From Saccharospirillum sp040881935 (GTDB lineage Bacteria > Pseudomonadota > Gammaproteobacteria > Pseudomonadales > Natronospirillaceae): a DNA stretch of 64,000 nucleotides. Numbering within the stretch: the first letter of the stretch is position 1; each line of letters opens with the position of its first letter. The notes under the pieces were generated by a model, which had not been told where the DNA came from, did no database searches, and saw nothing but the letters and a program-made list of their open reading frames with translations. The stretch lies in the NCBI RefSeq assembly GCF_040881935.1, contig NZ_JBBECH010000078.1, positions 1 through 64,000 of the forward strand, given 5' to 3'. Positions 49,599-58,657 of the stretch are shown here, in pieces. A program made the translations under genes and the position numbers.

Positions 49599-50780
49599 TC
49601 AGGCTTTGCCGCTAAGCGCTGCGATTCCCTGAGATAACCCTTCCACTGTTAATGGATACATCCGGTCTTCTGTTAGCTGTCGCACCATGCCGATGCTCTG
49701 GGTGTAATTCCAGTATTCCCGGCCGATCGGATTCAGCCAGATACTGCGCTTGAAATGCCGGCGCAGCCGTTCGAAAGACACCGCGCCCGGTTCTTCATTC
49801 ATGAAATCGATGCTGCCGTAGGCGGCCGCTATTTCATAGGGTGCCATGGCGGCATCACCGACGAAGATGACTTTGTAATCCGGACCATATTTGCGCAGCA
49901 CCTCGTTGAGCGGGGTGACGGCCTGGCGGCCCAGGCTGTTGTCGTGCCAGACGTGGTCGTAAATGAAGTTGTGGAAGTAGAAATGCTCCAGATGCTTGAA
50001 CTCGCTACGACAGGCGGAAAACAGGGTTTCACAGACGCGAACGTGATCGTCCATCGACCCGCCGACATCGAGAAACAACAACACCTTAACCGCATTGTGC
50101 CGCTCCGGCCGGGTTCGAATATCGAGCATTCCGGCGTTGCGGGCGGTGTAGCGAATGGTATCGTCGAGCGCCAGTTCTTCCCGGGCACCGGTGCGCGCAA
50201 ACTGGCGCAACTTACGCAACGCCATCTGAATGTTCCGTGTGCCGATATCCACGTTATCGTCGAGGTTACGATACTGGCGTTGCTGCCACACCTTGGCCGC
50301 CCGCCAGTGCTTGCCGGGCCCGCCAATACGAATGCCCTGGGGGTTATAACCACCATGTCCGAACGGGCTGGTGCCGCCTGTGCCGATCCAGCGGTTTCCG
50401 CCTTCGTGCCGACCTTCCTGTTCTTTCAGCCGCTCTTCCAGCGTGGCCAGCAGTTCATCCAGACTGCCCATGGCTTCAAGTTCGGCTTTCTCGTCTTCAC
50501 TCAGGTCACGCATCAGCTGCTGCCGCAGCCAGTCCTCTGGGAGATCCACATCCAGCGGGTTTGGCAGTGCTTCCAAACCGTCGTAGAAGTCGGCAAAGGC
50601 GCGGTCAAAGCGATCGAACTGGGTTTCATCTTTTACCAGGCACAGCCGTGCCAGTTCGTAGAACGCCTCAGCATCGGCCGAGCCGAGGCCTGCTTCGAGC
50701 GCTTCCAGCAAGGTCAGCAGCTCTTTGGGTGTGGCACTAACACCGTGTTGGCGTACCGTGGTAAAAAATCGAATCAGCAT
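49599..50780 (-). CDS. CoxE-like protein with von Willebrand factor A domain
   Basis: 393 residues. The N-terminal helical region is followed by a VWA domain (about 230-390). Its metal-site motif is DVGGSMDDH (DxGxS in place of the commoner DxSxS), with further residues in VIFVGDAAMAPYE. VWA/CoxE proteins work with MoxR ATPases in assembling or activating enzyme complexes. The MoxR gene is six bases upstream, so they form an operon. The client is unknown. Confidence 0.88.
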   Translation of the reverse strand: MLIRFFTTVRQHGVSATPKELLTLLEALEAGLGSADAEAFYELARLCLVKDETQFDRFDRAFADFYDGLEALPNPLDVDLPEDWLRQQLMRDLSEDEKAELEAMGSLDELLATLEERLKEQEGRHEGGNRWIGTGGTSPFGHGGYNPQGIRIGGPGKHWRAAKVWQQRQYRNLDDNVDIGTRNIQMALRKLRQFARTGAREELALDDTIRYTARNAGMLDIRTRPERHNAVKVLLFLDVGGSMDDHVRVCETLFSACRSEFKHLEHFYFHNFIYDHVWHDNSLGRQAVTPLNEVLRKYGPDYKVIFVGDAAMAPYEIAAAYGSIDFMNEEPGAVSFERLRRHFKRSIWLNPIGREYWNYTQSIGMVRQLTEDRMYPLTVEGLSQGIAALSGKA

Positions 50781-50786
50781 AACAAC

Positions 50787-51632
50787 TCAGCGCTCGCGCC
50801 GGCTCATAAAGGCCAGCCGCTCCAGCAGGTGCACGTCCTGCTCGTTTTTCAGCAAGGCACCATACAGGGGTGGCAACGCCTGACGAATATCACCGTCTCG
50901 CAAAGCATCGGCCGCGAGCCGGTCGCTGACCAACAGCTTCAGCCAGTCGATCAGTTCAGAAGTGGAAGGCCTTTTCTTCAAACCGGGCACCTCCCGAACC
51001 TGAAAAAACACCTGCAGGGCATCACGCACCAGTCGGGATTCGAGCTCCGGGAAGTGCACATCGACAATGGCCTGCAAGGTCCCGGCATCGGGAAACTGAA
51101 TGTAGTGAAAAAAGCACCGCCGCAAAAATGCATCGGGCAGTTCTTTCTCGTTGTTGGAGGTAATAATGACTACCGGACGCTGCACCGCCTCGATGGTCTC
51201 CCCAGTTTCATACACATGAAACGCCATACGATCCAGCTCAACCAACAGGTCGTTGGGAAACTCGATATCGGCCTTGTCGATCTCATCAATCAGCAACACC
51301 ACGCGCTGCTCGGCGGTAAAGGCTTCCCAGAGTTTACCGGGGCGAATGTAATGCCGGATATCATGAACCCGGTCATCCCCCAACTGACTGTCGCGCAAGC
51401 GCGACACCGCATCGTATTCATACAACCCCTGTTGCGCTCGCGTGGTTGATTTAATGTGCCACTGCACCAGCGGCATCCCAAGCGCGGCGGCTATTTCTTC
51501 AGCCAATAACGTTTTACCAGTACCCGGCTCACCTTTTACCAACAAGGGCCGCTGCAAGGTAATGGCGGCATTCACCGCACGCTGTAACTCGCCAGTGGCA
51601 ATATAACGATCAGACCCGGAAAACGTCGACAT
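50787..51632 (-). CDS. MoxR-family AAA ATPase
   Basis: 281 residues. Walker A GEPGTGKTLLAEE (about 38-50), Walker B VLLIDEIDKAD (about 111-121), sensor 1 VVIITSNNEKELPDAFLRRCFFHYI. Complete AAA+ module with the short C-terminal lid. Acts as the chaperone-like ATPase of the VWA partner gene downstream. No further co-operonic genes indicate the target. Confidence 0.92.
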   Translation of the reverse strand: MSTFSGSDRYIATGELQRAVNAAITLQRPLLVKGEPGTGKTLLAEEIAAALGMPLVQWHIKSTTRAQQGLYEYDAVSRLRDSQLGDDRVHDIRHYIRPGKLWEAFTAEQRVVLLIDEIDKADIEFPNDLLVELDRMAFHVYETGETIEAVQRPVVIITSNNEKELPDAFLRRCFFHYIQFPDAGTLQAIVDVHFPELESRLVRDALQVFFQVREVPGLKKRPSTSELIDWLKLLVSDRLAADALRDGDIRQALPPLYGALLKNEQDVHLLERLAFMSRRER

Positions 51633-51869
51633 TCAATAACCTGTACAAAGCGGATTTCCCCCGAGTGTAAGCCGAGCCGGGCACAGAATAAACGCCTGCA
51701 GTGTCAGCGGGTCGCTCAGGTTGGTAATCGGGCTGGTTGCCTGGGATTGTTTACTGGTTGAACCAAACCATCGGTAAACTGTGGCTATGGGTTGTCAGTA
51801 GGTTGCCTCTACTAAGCAGTCGCTTTGACTGAAGTGGCAGTGGGCCGTTGGATCAACCTCGCAGACAAA

Positions 51870-52760
51870 TTACTGGGAAAGCGACCAGCAAGCCAGTGTA
51901 TCGCCTATGGGCGCGTTCAGGGTCAGATCCATCAGGGCATCTGCCCGGGTGGCGCCGAGGTTGAGTGTTGCCATGGGGATGTTGGACTGGTGGGCGTGGC
52001 GGCAGAAGCGGTAGCCGGAGAACACCATCAGGGAGGACCCGATAACCAGCATGGCATCGCTGGCTTCCAGTGCGGCCATGGACTGTTCTACTCTGTTTCT
52101 GGGGACATTATCGCCGAAGAAGACGACATCTGGCTTTAAAATGCCGCCACATTGTGGGCAGTCGATGACCTTGAATTGGCTGAAATCCAGTTCTAGGTCG
52201 GCATCACCATCGGGTGCGGTTTCTGCGCTGTAGCCGCTGAAGGCAGGGTTAGCGAGGCGTGAGCGGTCGTGAACTTCGTCGCGCGGGCAGCGGTAATGGC
52301 AGCTCATGCACGCCACTTCGTCGGCCCGGCCATGCAAGTCGACGACCTGTTGGCTGCCCGCTTTCTGGTGCAGCCGGTCAACGTTCTGGGTGACCAGTGC
52401 CGACACCTGCCCGGCTTGTTCCAGTGACGCCAGCGCCTGGTGCGCCGCATTCGGCGCGGCGCTTTGCATAACCGGCCAGCCGATCAGGCTGCGCCCCCAG
52501 TAGCGCTGGCGTACCGGGTAGCGGGTCATAAATTCCTGGTGTTGAACCGGCGGGCGTCGCTTCCAGCCGCCCTTGTCGTCCCGGTAGTCCGGGATGCCCG
52601 AGGCGGTGCTGATGCCCGCGCCGGTGAGAATAAACAACCGGGAATGCCGGTTGATAAAGTCCGAGAGCCGGGCAGTCGCCTCGTCGACCGCCAGGACCCG
52701 AGGGTCACGGCTGGAAGGCGGCATGGCGACGCTGCGAAACCCTGGCTCTGTTGCCCTCAT
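51870..52760 (-). CDS. Sir2-family NAD-dependent protein deacetylase
   Basis: 296 residues. NAD motifs GAGISTASGIPDYRDDKG (about 47-64) and TQNVDRLH (about 124-131). Active-site histidine in VDLHGRADEVAC (about 140-151). Zinc cysteines CMSCHYRC (about 151-158) and CPQCGG (about 206-211). Longer than the usual CobB form. The substrate protein is unknown; sirtuins generally deacylate lysines in metabolic enzymes. Confidence 0.92.
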   Translation of the reverse strand: MRATEPGFRSVAMPPSSRDPRVLAVDEATARLSDFINRHSRLFILTGAGISTASGIPDYRDDKGGWKRRPPVQHQEFMTRYPVRQRYWGRSLIGWPVMQSAAPNAAHQALASLEQAGQVSALVTQNVDRLHQKAGSQQVVDLHGRADEVACMSCHYRCPRDEVHDRSRLANPAFSGYSAETAPDGDADLELDFSQFKVIDCPQCGGILKPDVVFFGDNVPRNRVEQSMAALEASDAMLVIGSSLMVFSGYRFCRHAHQSNIPMATLNLGATRADALMDLTLNAPIGDTLACWSLSQ

Positions 52761-52830
52761 GCTGCTTCCTTTTCCACTGTTTGTAATTCAACTCTATTGC
52801 AGTTGGTTACGGAGATCACCGTCGACTCGA

Positions 52831-53628
52831 TCACGCAAACACCGTAATGGTTTGTCGGCTGATGGCAATTAAATCGCCATGGGCATTCCAGACATTTGCC
52901 TCGGTGTGACCATAGCCTTCACCGGCCTGACGGGTAATGGCGCGATACCCAAACCAGGCGTCGGCCGGCACTTCGGCATGCGGGTGCAGAAATTCCAGAT
53001 TCCAGGCCAGGGTGCTGGCCGGGGCCGGTGTTTTCAATTGCTGCAGCAGCGTTGGCGGCCAGGCGTCGATCAGGGTGATCAGATGGGCATCGGTGAGCGT
53101 GGCCGGGGCCTCCCTGAACTGCATAAAACCGCCGTGGTGCGAGGTGTCGGCTCCGGTGAAAGCCAGGTTGCCGTCGATCAGGTTAACGTCGATGTTCTGA
53201 AAGAACTGCGGCGTTACCTTGGGAATGAACGGCAGGCAGACCGGTTGTTCCGGTCGGCTAAACGGTGGCGTTTCGGTGTTTTTGACCCCGGTAACGGAGG
53301 TGCGCGCCTGGCCGAAGCTGGCCAGCATGGCCACCCCGACCTGGCCGTCCTGCACCACGCGGGCCTCCACCTGGGTGACGTTTTTACCTTCACGCAACAC
53401 TTCAACCTGAAACCCGAGCGGCGCATCGGTGGCCACGGGGCCAACAAAGCTGACACTCAGCGAGCGCAGAACCCGGTCTGCAGACACAGAAGCCCGCATC
53501 ACCTGATAGGCGAGACCAGCTGAGAGACCTCCGTAAACGGTGCGCCCCTGGCCCCAACTGTCCGGCACGCTCATGGTGTTTTCGGTGCCAGCCTGGCGAG
53601 CCTGCTCCAGGAGTTCATCTATCGTCAT
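52831..53628 (-). CDS. TesB-like acyl-CoA thioesterase (double hot-dog)
   Basis: 265 residues. Two hot-dog halves: the first contains WGQGRTVYGGLSAGLAYQVM and RSLSVSFVGPVATDAPLGF, the second contains SHHGGFMQFREAP and AWNLEFLHPHAEVPADAWFGYR. Length and layout fit acyl-CoA thioesterase II-like proteins. A ligand-specific role is not predictable. Separate from the sirtuin gene by 70 bases. Confidence 0.87.
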   Translation of the reverse strand: MTIDELLEQARQAGTENTMSVPDSWGQGRTVYGGLSAGLAYQVMRASVSADRVLRSLSVSFVGPVATDAPLGFQVEVLREGKNVTQVEARVVQDGQVGVAMLASFGQARTSVTGVKNTETPPFSRPEQPVCLPFIPKVTPQFFQNIDVNLIDGNLAFTGADTSHHGGFMQFREAPATLTDAHLITLIDAWPPTLLQQLKTPAPASTLAWNLEFLHPHAEVPADAWFGYRAITRQAGEGYGHTEANVWNAHGDLIAISRQTITVFA

Positions 53629-53664
53629 TGTGGTCGATCCTCTAATTGGCCAAACCGGCCTGTT

Positions 53665-53976
53665 TCATCGTTGCGGCGGTTCAGCGCCACAGGCCCAGCA
53701 CACCTCGAAGCTGCCAGCATTGCGCTCGCCACACTGGCTGCAGTACCAGTCGGCTTTGTCAGCCTCGGCTTCGGCGGTGTCGATTAATACCCGAGCGCGC
53801 TCTTCATCGTCGCTTGCAGCGACCCAAAGCTCAGGCCACACATCAATAGGAGCAAGCTCGCCCATGGCCCCAACAGCAAATTCATTGCGCACCTCGCAGT
53901 CGATCCCGTGGGATTCGAGCAAGTGGCGCACGTGGATCACGGCAAAGTGGTTGGGATGGGTGAACACCAGCTTCAT
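53665..53976 (-). CDS. DUF2007 protein with a C-terminal zinc ribbon
   Basis: 103 residues from the ATG at 53976, chosen for the AGGAG just before it. An N-terminal DUF2007 domain (MKLVFTHPNHFAVIHVRHLLESHGI) is followed by a C-terminal four-cysteine zinc ribbon (YCSQCGERNAGSFEVCWACG, about 78-97). DUF2007 resembles the PII-like/ACT ferredoxin fold. Function unknown. Confidence 0.85.
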   Translation of the reverse strand: MKLVFTHPNHFAVIHVRHLLESHGIDCEVRNEFAVGAMGELAPIDVWPELWVAASDDEERARVLIDTAEAEADKADWYCSQCGERNAGSFEVCWACGAEPPQR

Positions 53977-54126
53977 AAAGTCTCCTGTCTCTAACCTCAA
54001 GCTTAGGGAAGGCCGGGGCCCGGTGCAATGCAGACACTATCTTTTCACATCCAATCGCCAAGATCATAGGATGTGCCGCATTGCCCCCGTATAATCGCCA
54101 CTTGAGAATTCTGGAGTCCCTGCATT

Positions 54127-54963
54127 ATGTCTGGTGTGTCTTCCCAATCACTGGCGGCACAATTGAAACACGTCGAATCGAGCCGCCTGTTTCAAATTGT
54201 GGTGATCAGCATCATTATTTTGTCGGCCATCACCATCGGGGCCAAAACCTACGACCTGCCACCCCTGCTGAGCCGAGCTTTATCGGTGATGGATTACGCC
54301 ATCACCTACTTTTTCCTGGCGGAAATCCTGTTTCGCTTCGCGGTCTGCGAAAACAAGAAACGCTTCTTTCAGGATGGCTGGAATCTGTTCGATACGCTGG
54401 TCGTCGTTGGCAGTTTAGTCCCGCTGGAAAATGCCGATGCGGTATTAATTGGTCGCCTGTTGCGCGTATTCCGAGTGTTGCGTCTGGTGTCGGTGGTACC
54501 GGAGTTGCGCTCGCTGATCAATGCGCTGCTCAGAGCAATTCCGCGCATGGGTTACATCGCACTGCTGATGTTCATTATTTTCTACATCTACGGCGCCATT
54601 GGTTCATTGTTTTTTGCCAACATCAATGAGACCCTCTGGGGCGATGTCTCCATCGCCATGTTGACGCTGTTTCGCATCGCCACCTTTGAAGACTGGACCG
54701 ATGTGATGTACGAAACCATGGCCGTCCACCCGCTCAGCTGGATCTTCTACCTGACGTTTATTTTCCTGACCGCTTTCGTGTTTCTAAACATGATGGTCGG
54801 TGCCATTCTCGACGTCATGACCGCCGAACAAAATGCAAGCAGCCGCGAAGAGGCGCATCAGGAACGCCATGACATGGCCGCGCAATTGAACCAGATGCAG
54901 GCACAAATGCAGCGGATGGAGCAATTGTTGGAAGGAAAATCAAAATCCAATTCAAACCACTAA
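54127..54963 (+). CDS. Bacterial voltage-gated sodium-channel-like ion transporter
   Basis: 278 residues, six membrane helices forming one NaV-type subunit. The S4-like segment GRLLRVFRVLRLVSVVPELRSL (in pieces, about 115-135) carries arginines every third residue. The pore helix and filter are LFRIATFEDWTDVMYE (about 176-191), with the FEDW filter in place of the LESW of NaChBac. The C-terminal tail is a coiled coil (after 235; glutamine-rich). Homotetramer expected. Confidence 0.9.
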   Translation: MSGVSSQSLAAQLKHVESSRLFQIVVISIIILSAITIGAKTYDLPPLLSRALSVMDYAITYFFLAEILFRFAVCENKKRFFQDGWNLFDTLVVVGSLVPLENADAVLIGRLLRVFRVLRLVSVVPELRSLINALLRAIPRMGYIALLMFIIFYIYGAIGSLFFANINETLWGDVSIAMLTLFRIATFEDWTDVMYETMAVHPLSWIFYLTFIFLTAFVFLNMMVGAILDVMTAEQNASSREEAHQERHDMAAQLNQMQAQMQRMEQLLEGKSKSNSNH

Positions 54964-55005
54964 TTCGGCTTTGGTGGTTTGTTTTTCTATTCTATCAGTC
55001 GTTCA

Positions 55006-55115
55006 TGCCAGTCACCGGGTTGGCTTATCCGGGGTCGGCGTGAACCCATCCATGGGGCCTAGACCGCAGCTCCCTGCTGCGGACTTCCCCGGATAAGCCA
55101 ACCCGGCACCTGGCA
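55006..55115 (+). repeat. Palindromic intergenic element, copy D
   Basis: Arms of 29 bp (55006-55034 and 55087-55115, 26 paired) enclose a 52-base core with GTCGGCGTGAACCC, GGGGCCTAGACC and an inner hairpin CCGCAGC-TCCCT-GCTGCGG. Same core and orientation as copies A and B. Sits between two convergent genes. Confidence 0.88.
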
Positions 55116-55146
55116 CTGATTTGGTTGCTCATTTCAGGCTCAACCA

Positions 55147-55785
55147 CTAGAACAACCGCTTCAATTTCCGGTCCGTCAGGTTGGTATCACGGCGCGACTT
55201 TACCTGGGCAAGAAACAATTCCGCCGTTGCCAGTGCATCACTGAATGCGTGGTGTGATCGATAGTGTGGCAAGCTGTAACGGTGGCGGCAGGCATTCAAA
55301 TTAAGCGTTGCATGGGTGCCTAGCCGGTCCGGTGGCACGCGTCGTTTTTCATAGAGCATGGTGTCGAGCGTTTCCGGTTTTGGCCAGTGCACTCCGAGGC
55401 GCTGGCTGTGCATTTTCAGAAAACGCAGATCGAGCGGCGAATGGTGCATCACCCAGACATCGTGCTGATGTTGCGACAACTGTTGTTGCAGCCAGAGCCG
55501 CAAGTCGACGCCCTGTTCGCGTTGCTGATCGGTAATGTGATGCACATGAGCGCTCTCGCTGACATCGTCGCCCATCAGGGCGCTTTGTTTGAACAGGCAA
55601 TAGCCGGCCTGGTCCAATTGAATAACACCCTCTTCAATGCACACCCAACCTGCGCTCAGAATGTGGCTGTCCACCGGATCCAGACCGGAAAGCTCCAGAT
55701 CCAGTACCCAATAACGACGAGACTCCCAGCCTTCGCCCGAGCGAAGCAAGTGTTTGATCCAGTTAACCAAGCTGACCTCGCGCAA
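55147..55785 (-). CDS. DnaQ-family 3'-5' exonuclease
   Basis: 212 residues. DEDDh exonuclease motifs: ExoI YWVLDLELSGLDP (D and E of DxE about 29-31), ExoII HHSPLDLRFL (about 114-123) and ExoIII HHAFSDALATAELF (H and D, about 178-184). It is not part of a polymerase and resembles the stand-alone exonuclease next to DUF294 proteins. Its start overlaps the end of the DUF294 gene by 23 bases, so the pair is co-transcribed. Substrate unclear. Confidence 0.9.
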   Translation of the reverse strand: MREVSLVNWIKHLLRSGEGWESRRYWVLDLELSGLDPVDSHILSAGWVCIEEGVIQLDQAGYCLFKQSALMGDDVSESAHVHHITDQQREQGVDLRLWLQQQLSQHQHDVWVMHHSPLDLRFLKMHSQRLGVHWPKPETLDTMLYEKRRVPPDRLGTHATLNLNACRHRYSLPHYRSHHAFSDALATAELFLAQVKSRRDTNLTDRKLKRLF

Positions 55786-57628
55786 AGCGTTGCAGGGCCA
55801 GTGACTGGGCGCGCTTGATGGTGGCGAAAGCGTCTTTCAGGTGGGCGCGCGTCAGGGAACTGAGTGTATCCGGGTCGACAAAGCTGGTTGGCTCTTCACC
55901 CTCGGCCAGGGCATTGCTCTGCCCTTCGATGCGCAGATGCGCAATTAGCGACCAGGCTTCCATCAGGCTTTCGGCCAGTTCGGCGTCGATGCCACCGATG
56001 GACTTTACCGCGAGCAGACGCTCCTGGGTATTGGCCACAGTAACGCCCGAGGCCAGGGCATAGACCCGCGCGAGATCGTTCACCAATGCCACGCCTCTGT
56101 GTTTCAGGTCGAGCGCATCTTCGTGCTCGCCACTGCTTTTCAGCACGAACTGACGAAAAAAGCCAAGCGGTGGGCGACTGCGCACGGCGGTCTGGGTAAG
56201 CATGGCCAGAAAGATATCGGCCCTGGGGGTACGCGTGGCCAGATGGGCCTGAATCGGGTCGAGCAGGCTGGCATCGCCATCGATCACCCGCACATCAAAG
56301 AAGATACTGCTGTTAAGCAAGGCCTCTGGCGTTGGCTGATCAATCCAGTCATCGAAAGCCGACTGCCAGCCAGCGACACTGCGCCGCCATTTTGGATTGC
56401 GCGCCATGATGTCACCGGGGCACAGCACGTAACCGCAGCGATCCAGCGCTACGCATACCCAGTCGGACATGGCGGCAAAATAGTCGGCTTCTTGCGGCGT
56501 CGGTTCGCGCGCAAGAATCAGAGCGTTGTCCTGATCGGAGGCAAAGGTCTGGTCCATTCTGGCCTGGGAGCCGAACGCCAGCCAGGCAAATCGCATAGGC
56601 GCCTCGCCGACTTCCAGTTTGGCCAGGCGCAGACATTGCTGCACAAAGGCATCGCCTATGGCAGCCAGAATATGGCCCATTTCATAGGGGCTGGTATCGA
56701 CCTGCACCCAGTTGTGGATCAGCCGGGGAATGCGGTGGCGCAATTCGGCCAGGGCCTCCAGTGACGACTGACGCTGAATGTCGTTAATCAGATACAGCGG
56801 CGAAACCTGCTGAGCCCGCACCAGATCGGTGGCGGAAATCATGCCGACTGGTGTGCCCTTCTCCATGACCGGCAGGTGATGTATTTGCTGTTGGGTCATC
56901 AGTTTCTGGGCATCGAACAAAGGTGCATCGGCATCGATGGTCGAGGGTTCATCGGTAGCGATACTCGACACCGGCAGGGTTAAATCCATCCCTTCGGCCA
57001 CGGCGCGGTTGCGCAAATCCCGGTCGGTGACAATGCCAGCCAGGGTGTCGCCGTTCATCAGTAACAGCGACGACACCCGGTGTTCGCGCATGATGCCAGC
57101 CGCGGCCTTGATGCTGATATCACTCTGGCCGACCACCGGCCCCAGGTGTGCAAACTGGCGTACTGACTGGTTCAGCGGTTGCTCGAAGCGGGGTTGGGCA
57201 TCGCGGTCGAGAATCAGCCGGTTCTGGCGGTGACGCTGCTCACTGATTTGCTGAAAGAATTGCCGCATCGGCTGATAGCGCTCGCACAGCGAGGTGAAAT
57301 CCTCACTCGATAACTTGAACACCAGCGCATCTTCGATGGCGAACACCCGGATGCCGCCGGTATTGCCTTCGAGCAGGGTGTTGACGCCGAATATCTCGTG
57401 CTCACCCAGTCGGTCAATCAGTTCATCATGCTGGGTGCGTAACTCGAAAGCGCCAGTGCGAATCAGGTAAAGGTAGCCGGTGAGGGTGAGGGCCGATTGC
57501 TGCTGCCGCGGTACGTAGTCGATGCTCAACCGCCGGGCAACTTCCGAGCGTTCTTCGGCCGACAGCGCCGAAAACGGCAGGGTCCGGGCGAGAAATTCCA
57601 CCACATCGTGCAGGTCGTCGCTGTTCAT
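55763..57628 (-). CDS. cNMP-binding/CBS/DUF294 nucleotidyltransferase-like protein
   Basis: 621 residues. Order: cyclic-nucleotide-binding-like beta barrel (about 1-130), two CBS domains (about 155-280; DRDLRNRAVAEG, SATDLVRAQQ), DUF294 nucleotidyltransferase-like domain (about 310-440; FGSQARMDQTFASDQDNALIL with the GS...D.D pattern), C-terminal DUF294_C helical domain. Similar to GlnD-type regulators but without UTase motifs. The downstream partner is a DnaQ-like exonuclease. Role unknown; a nucleotide-sensing regulator is suggested by its domains. Confidence 0.9.
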   Translation of the reverse strand: MNSDDLHDVVEFLARTLPFSALSAEERSEVARRLSIDYVPRQQQSALTLTGYLYLIRTGAFELRTQHDELIDRLGEHEIFGVNTLLEGNTGGIRVFAIEDALVFKLSSEDFTSLCERYQPMRQFFQQISEQRHRQNRLILDRDAQPRFEQPLNQSVRQFAHLGPVVGQSDISIKAAAGIMREHRVSSLLLMNGDTLAGIVTDRDLRNRAVAEGMDLTLPVSSIATDEPSTIDADAPLFDAQKLMTQQQIHHLPVMEKGTPVGMISATDLVRAQQVSPLYLINDIQRQSSLEALAELRHRIPRLIHNWVQVDTSPYEMGHILAAIGDAFVQQCLRLAKLEVGEAPMRFAWLAFGSQARMDQTFASDQDNALILAREPTPQEADYFAAMSDWVCVALDRCGYVLCPGDIMARNPKWRRSVAGWQSAFDDWIDQPTPEALLNSSIFFDVRVIDGDASLLDPIQAHLATRTPRADIFLAMLTQTAVRSRPPLGFFRQFVLKSSGEHEDALDLKHRGVALVNDLARVYALASGVTVANTQERLLAVKSIGGIDAELAESLMEAWSLIAHLRIEGQSNALAEGEEPTSFVDPDTLSSLTRAHLKDAFATIKRAQSLALQRFARGQLG

Positions 57629-57894
57629 AGTCCATCCTCTATCCGGGCGACTCGTGGAACTCCCGGCAATTTACCATGGCTGCCGCTGTTTTTCCCGGTC
57701 TTCAGCCGCGCAAAGCGGCAACGTTGCCACCGGTGCCCGGCCCGGAACGCAGCCTGAACCGGTTACCCACCGCCATGCATCGCATTCTGACGCAGTGGGC
57801 CAGCCAGTTGGATGCACAGATGCGCGACAGCAATCGCGCTGCCGATCAGGCGTTGCGCCAACTGTTAGCAGAGGTGTCAATCGCGCCCCCCTTC

Positions 57895-57927
57895 CTGAGG
57901 TCAATCTGAGGTCAATCTGAGGTCAAT
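57895..57927 (+). repeat. Three tandem copies of an 11-bp unit
   Basis: CTGAGGTCAAT occurs three times head to tail (57895-57905, 57906-57916, 57917-57927). It could be a tandem-array slippage product or a repeated protein-binding site. No function is implied by position; it is near the start-side of the DUF294 operon but 270 bases away. Confidence 0.9.
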
Positions 57928-58093
57928 TCGCTCAGAATTGGTCCAATCGGTCAGTTCGGGTAACGGTTCGTAACACAGAGTGTAGGGTTGGGTAACAACA
58001 GGGAGCACAGTATTAAGGCTTTATGTCGGAATTGAGTAAGCTAGCGGCGGCGTAGAGAAAGCATGGCGCCTGACCGAAATCGGCGGGTATGCG

Positions 58094-58140
58094 CCGCTGG
58101 CAAAAGGCAGACTGATGAGCGTTCTATCTTTTGCCAGCGG
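58094..58140. terminator. Hairpin after the PA3496-like gene
   Basis: A perfect 13-bp stem (58094-58106 with 58128-58140) with a 21-base loop. It lies 39 bases beyond the stop of the minus-strand gene. No U-run follows, so termination would be Rho-assisted or incomplete. Confidence 0.45.
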
Positions 58141-58178
58141 TGGCTTTTAAGCCAGGGTCTCCAGCCTGAACAGCTCGC

Positions 58179-58370
58179 TTAGAACAACTCCAGATCCAGA
58201 TCGTCCAGGTCCTTGCGCAAACGTTGCTGCTCCATATGATCTTCAATAGCGCGGCGGGCAGCCAGACGACGATGGTTATTGGAACGCTTGTTTTCGCTGG
58301 ACTCTGTGGGCTTATGCAACTGATCGTCTTCGATATTAGCCAGTTCAAGATCGAACAGATTAACCGACAT
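58179..58370 (-). CDS. Small acidic-basic protein (PA3496-like)
   Basis: 63 residues. Basic central part NHRRLAARRAIEDHMEQQRLRKDL (in pieces, about 31-55) and an acidic end DDLDLELF. The RRAIEDxxExRRL pattern is like the small PA3496-type envelope-related proteins of Pseudomonas; the assignment is tentative. A TATAAT-like sequence on the minus strand (58513-58508) lies about 140 bases upstream. Function unknown. Confidence 0.6.
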   Translation of the reverse strand: MSVNLFDLELANIEDDQLHKPTESSENKRSNNHRRLAARRAIEDHMEQQRLRKDLDDLDLELF

Positions 58371-58657
58371 AAGTTGAACTCCTTAGGGCGACTGCCGTTT
58401 TCTTATAGTTGATCGTGCATTTTCTTGTTGCTAATCGCATAAGTAACAAGGGTATGGTTCGGGGAGCTTCCGTTTCAGACGTGAGTGTTGGCGCTGAACC
58501 GGGCGGAATTATATCCGCTCCATATGGCGATTCAGTGACGCCGGTCAAGGTCTTCGTCGAACAGGGAGCGACCCGCTACCGAGCCATCCATATGCAGTTT
58601 GTATGCCCAAATTGGTACTGCTATTTAAGCCCAAAGGCCAGAACGTGTCTGCGAGAC

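Larger units (their letters stand above)
57629..58178. other. Intergenic region, 550 bases, with a weak small reading frame
   Basis: Upstream of the DUF294 gene. A 77-codon plus-strand frame (57676-57909) has no similarity I recognise and no ribosome-binding site, and I do not call it a gene. Three tandem copies of CTGAGGTCAAT fill 57895-57927. A stem CCGCTGGCAAAAG/CTTTTGCCAGCGG (58094-58106 with 58128-58140) lies past the small minus-strand gene that follows. Confidence 0.5.

Noticed and set aside
49755..51449. A 564-codon plus-strand frame opposite the VWA and MoxR genes
   Set aside because: Both minus-strand genes carry strong motifs (Walker A/B, VWA metal site). The plus-strand frame has no recognisable features.
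57676..57909. A 77-codon plus-strand frame beside the DUF294 gene
   Set aside because: No ribosome-binding site and no similarity; its end runs into the 11-bp tandem repeat. Left as intergenic.
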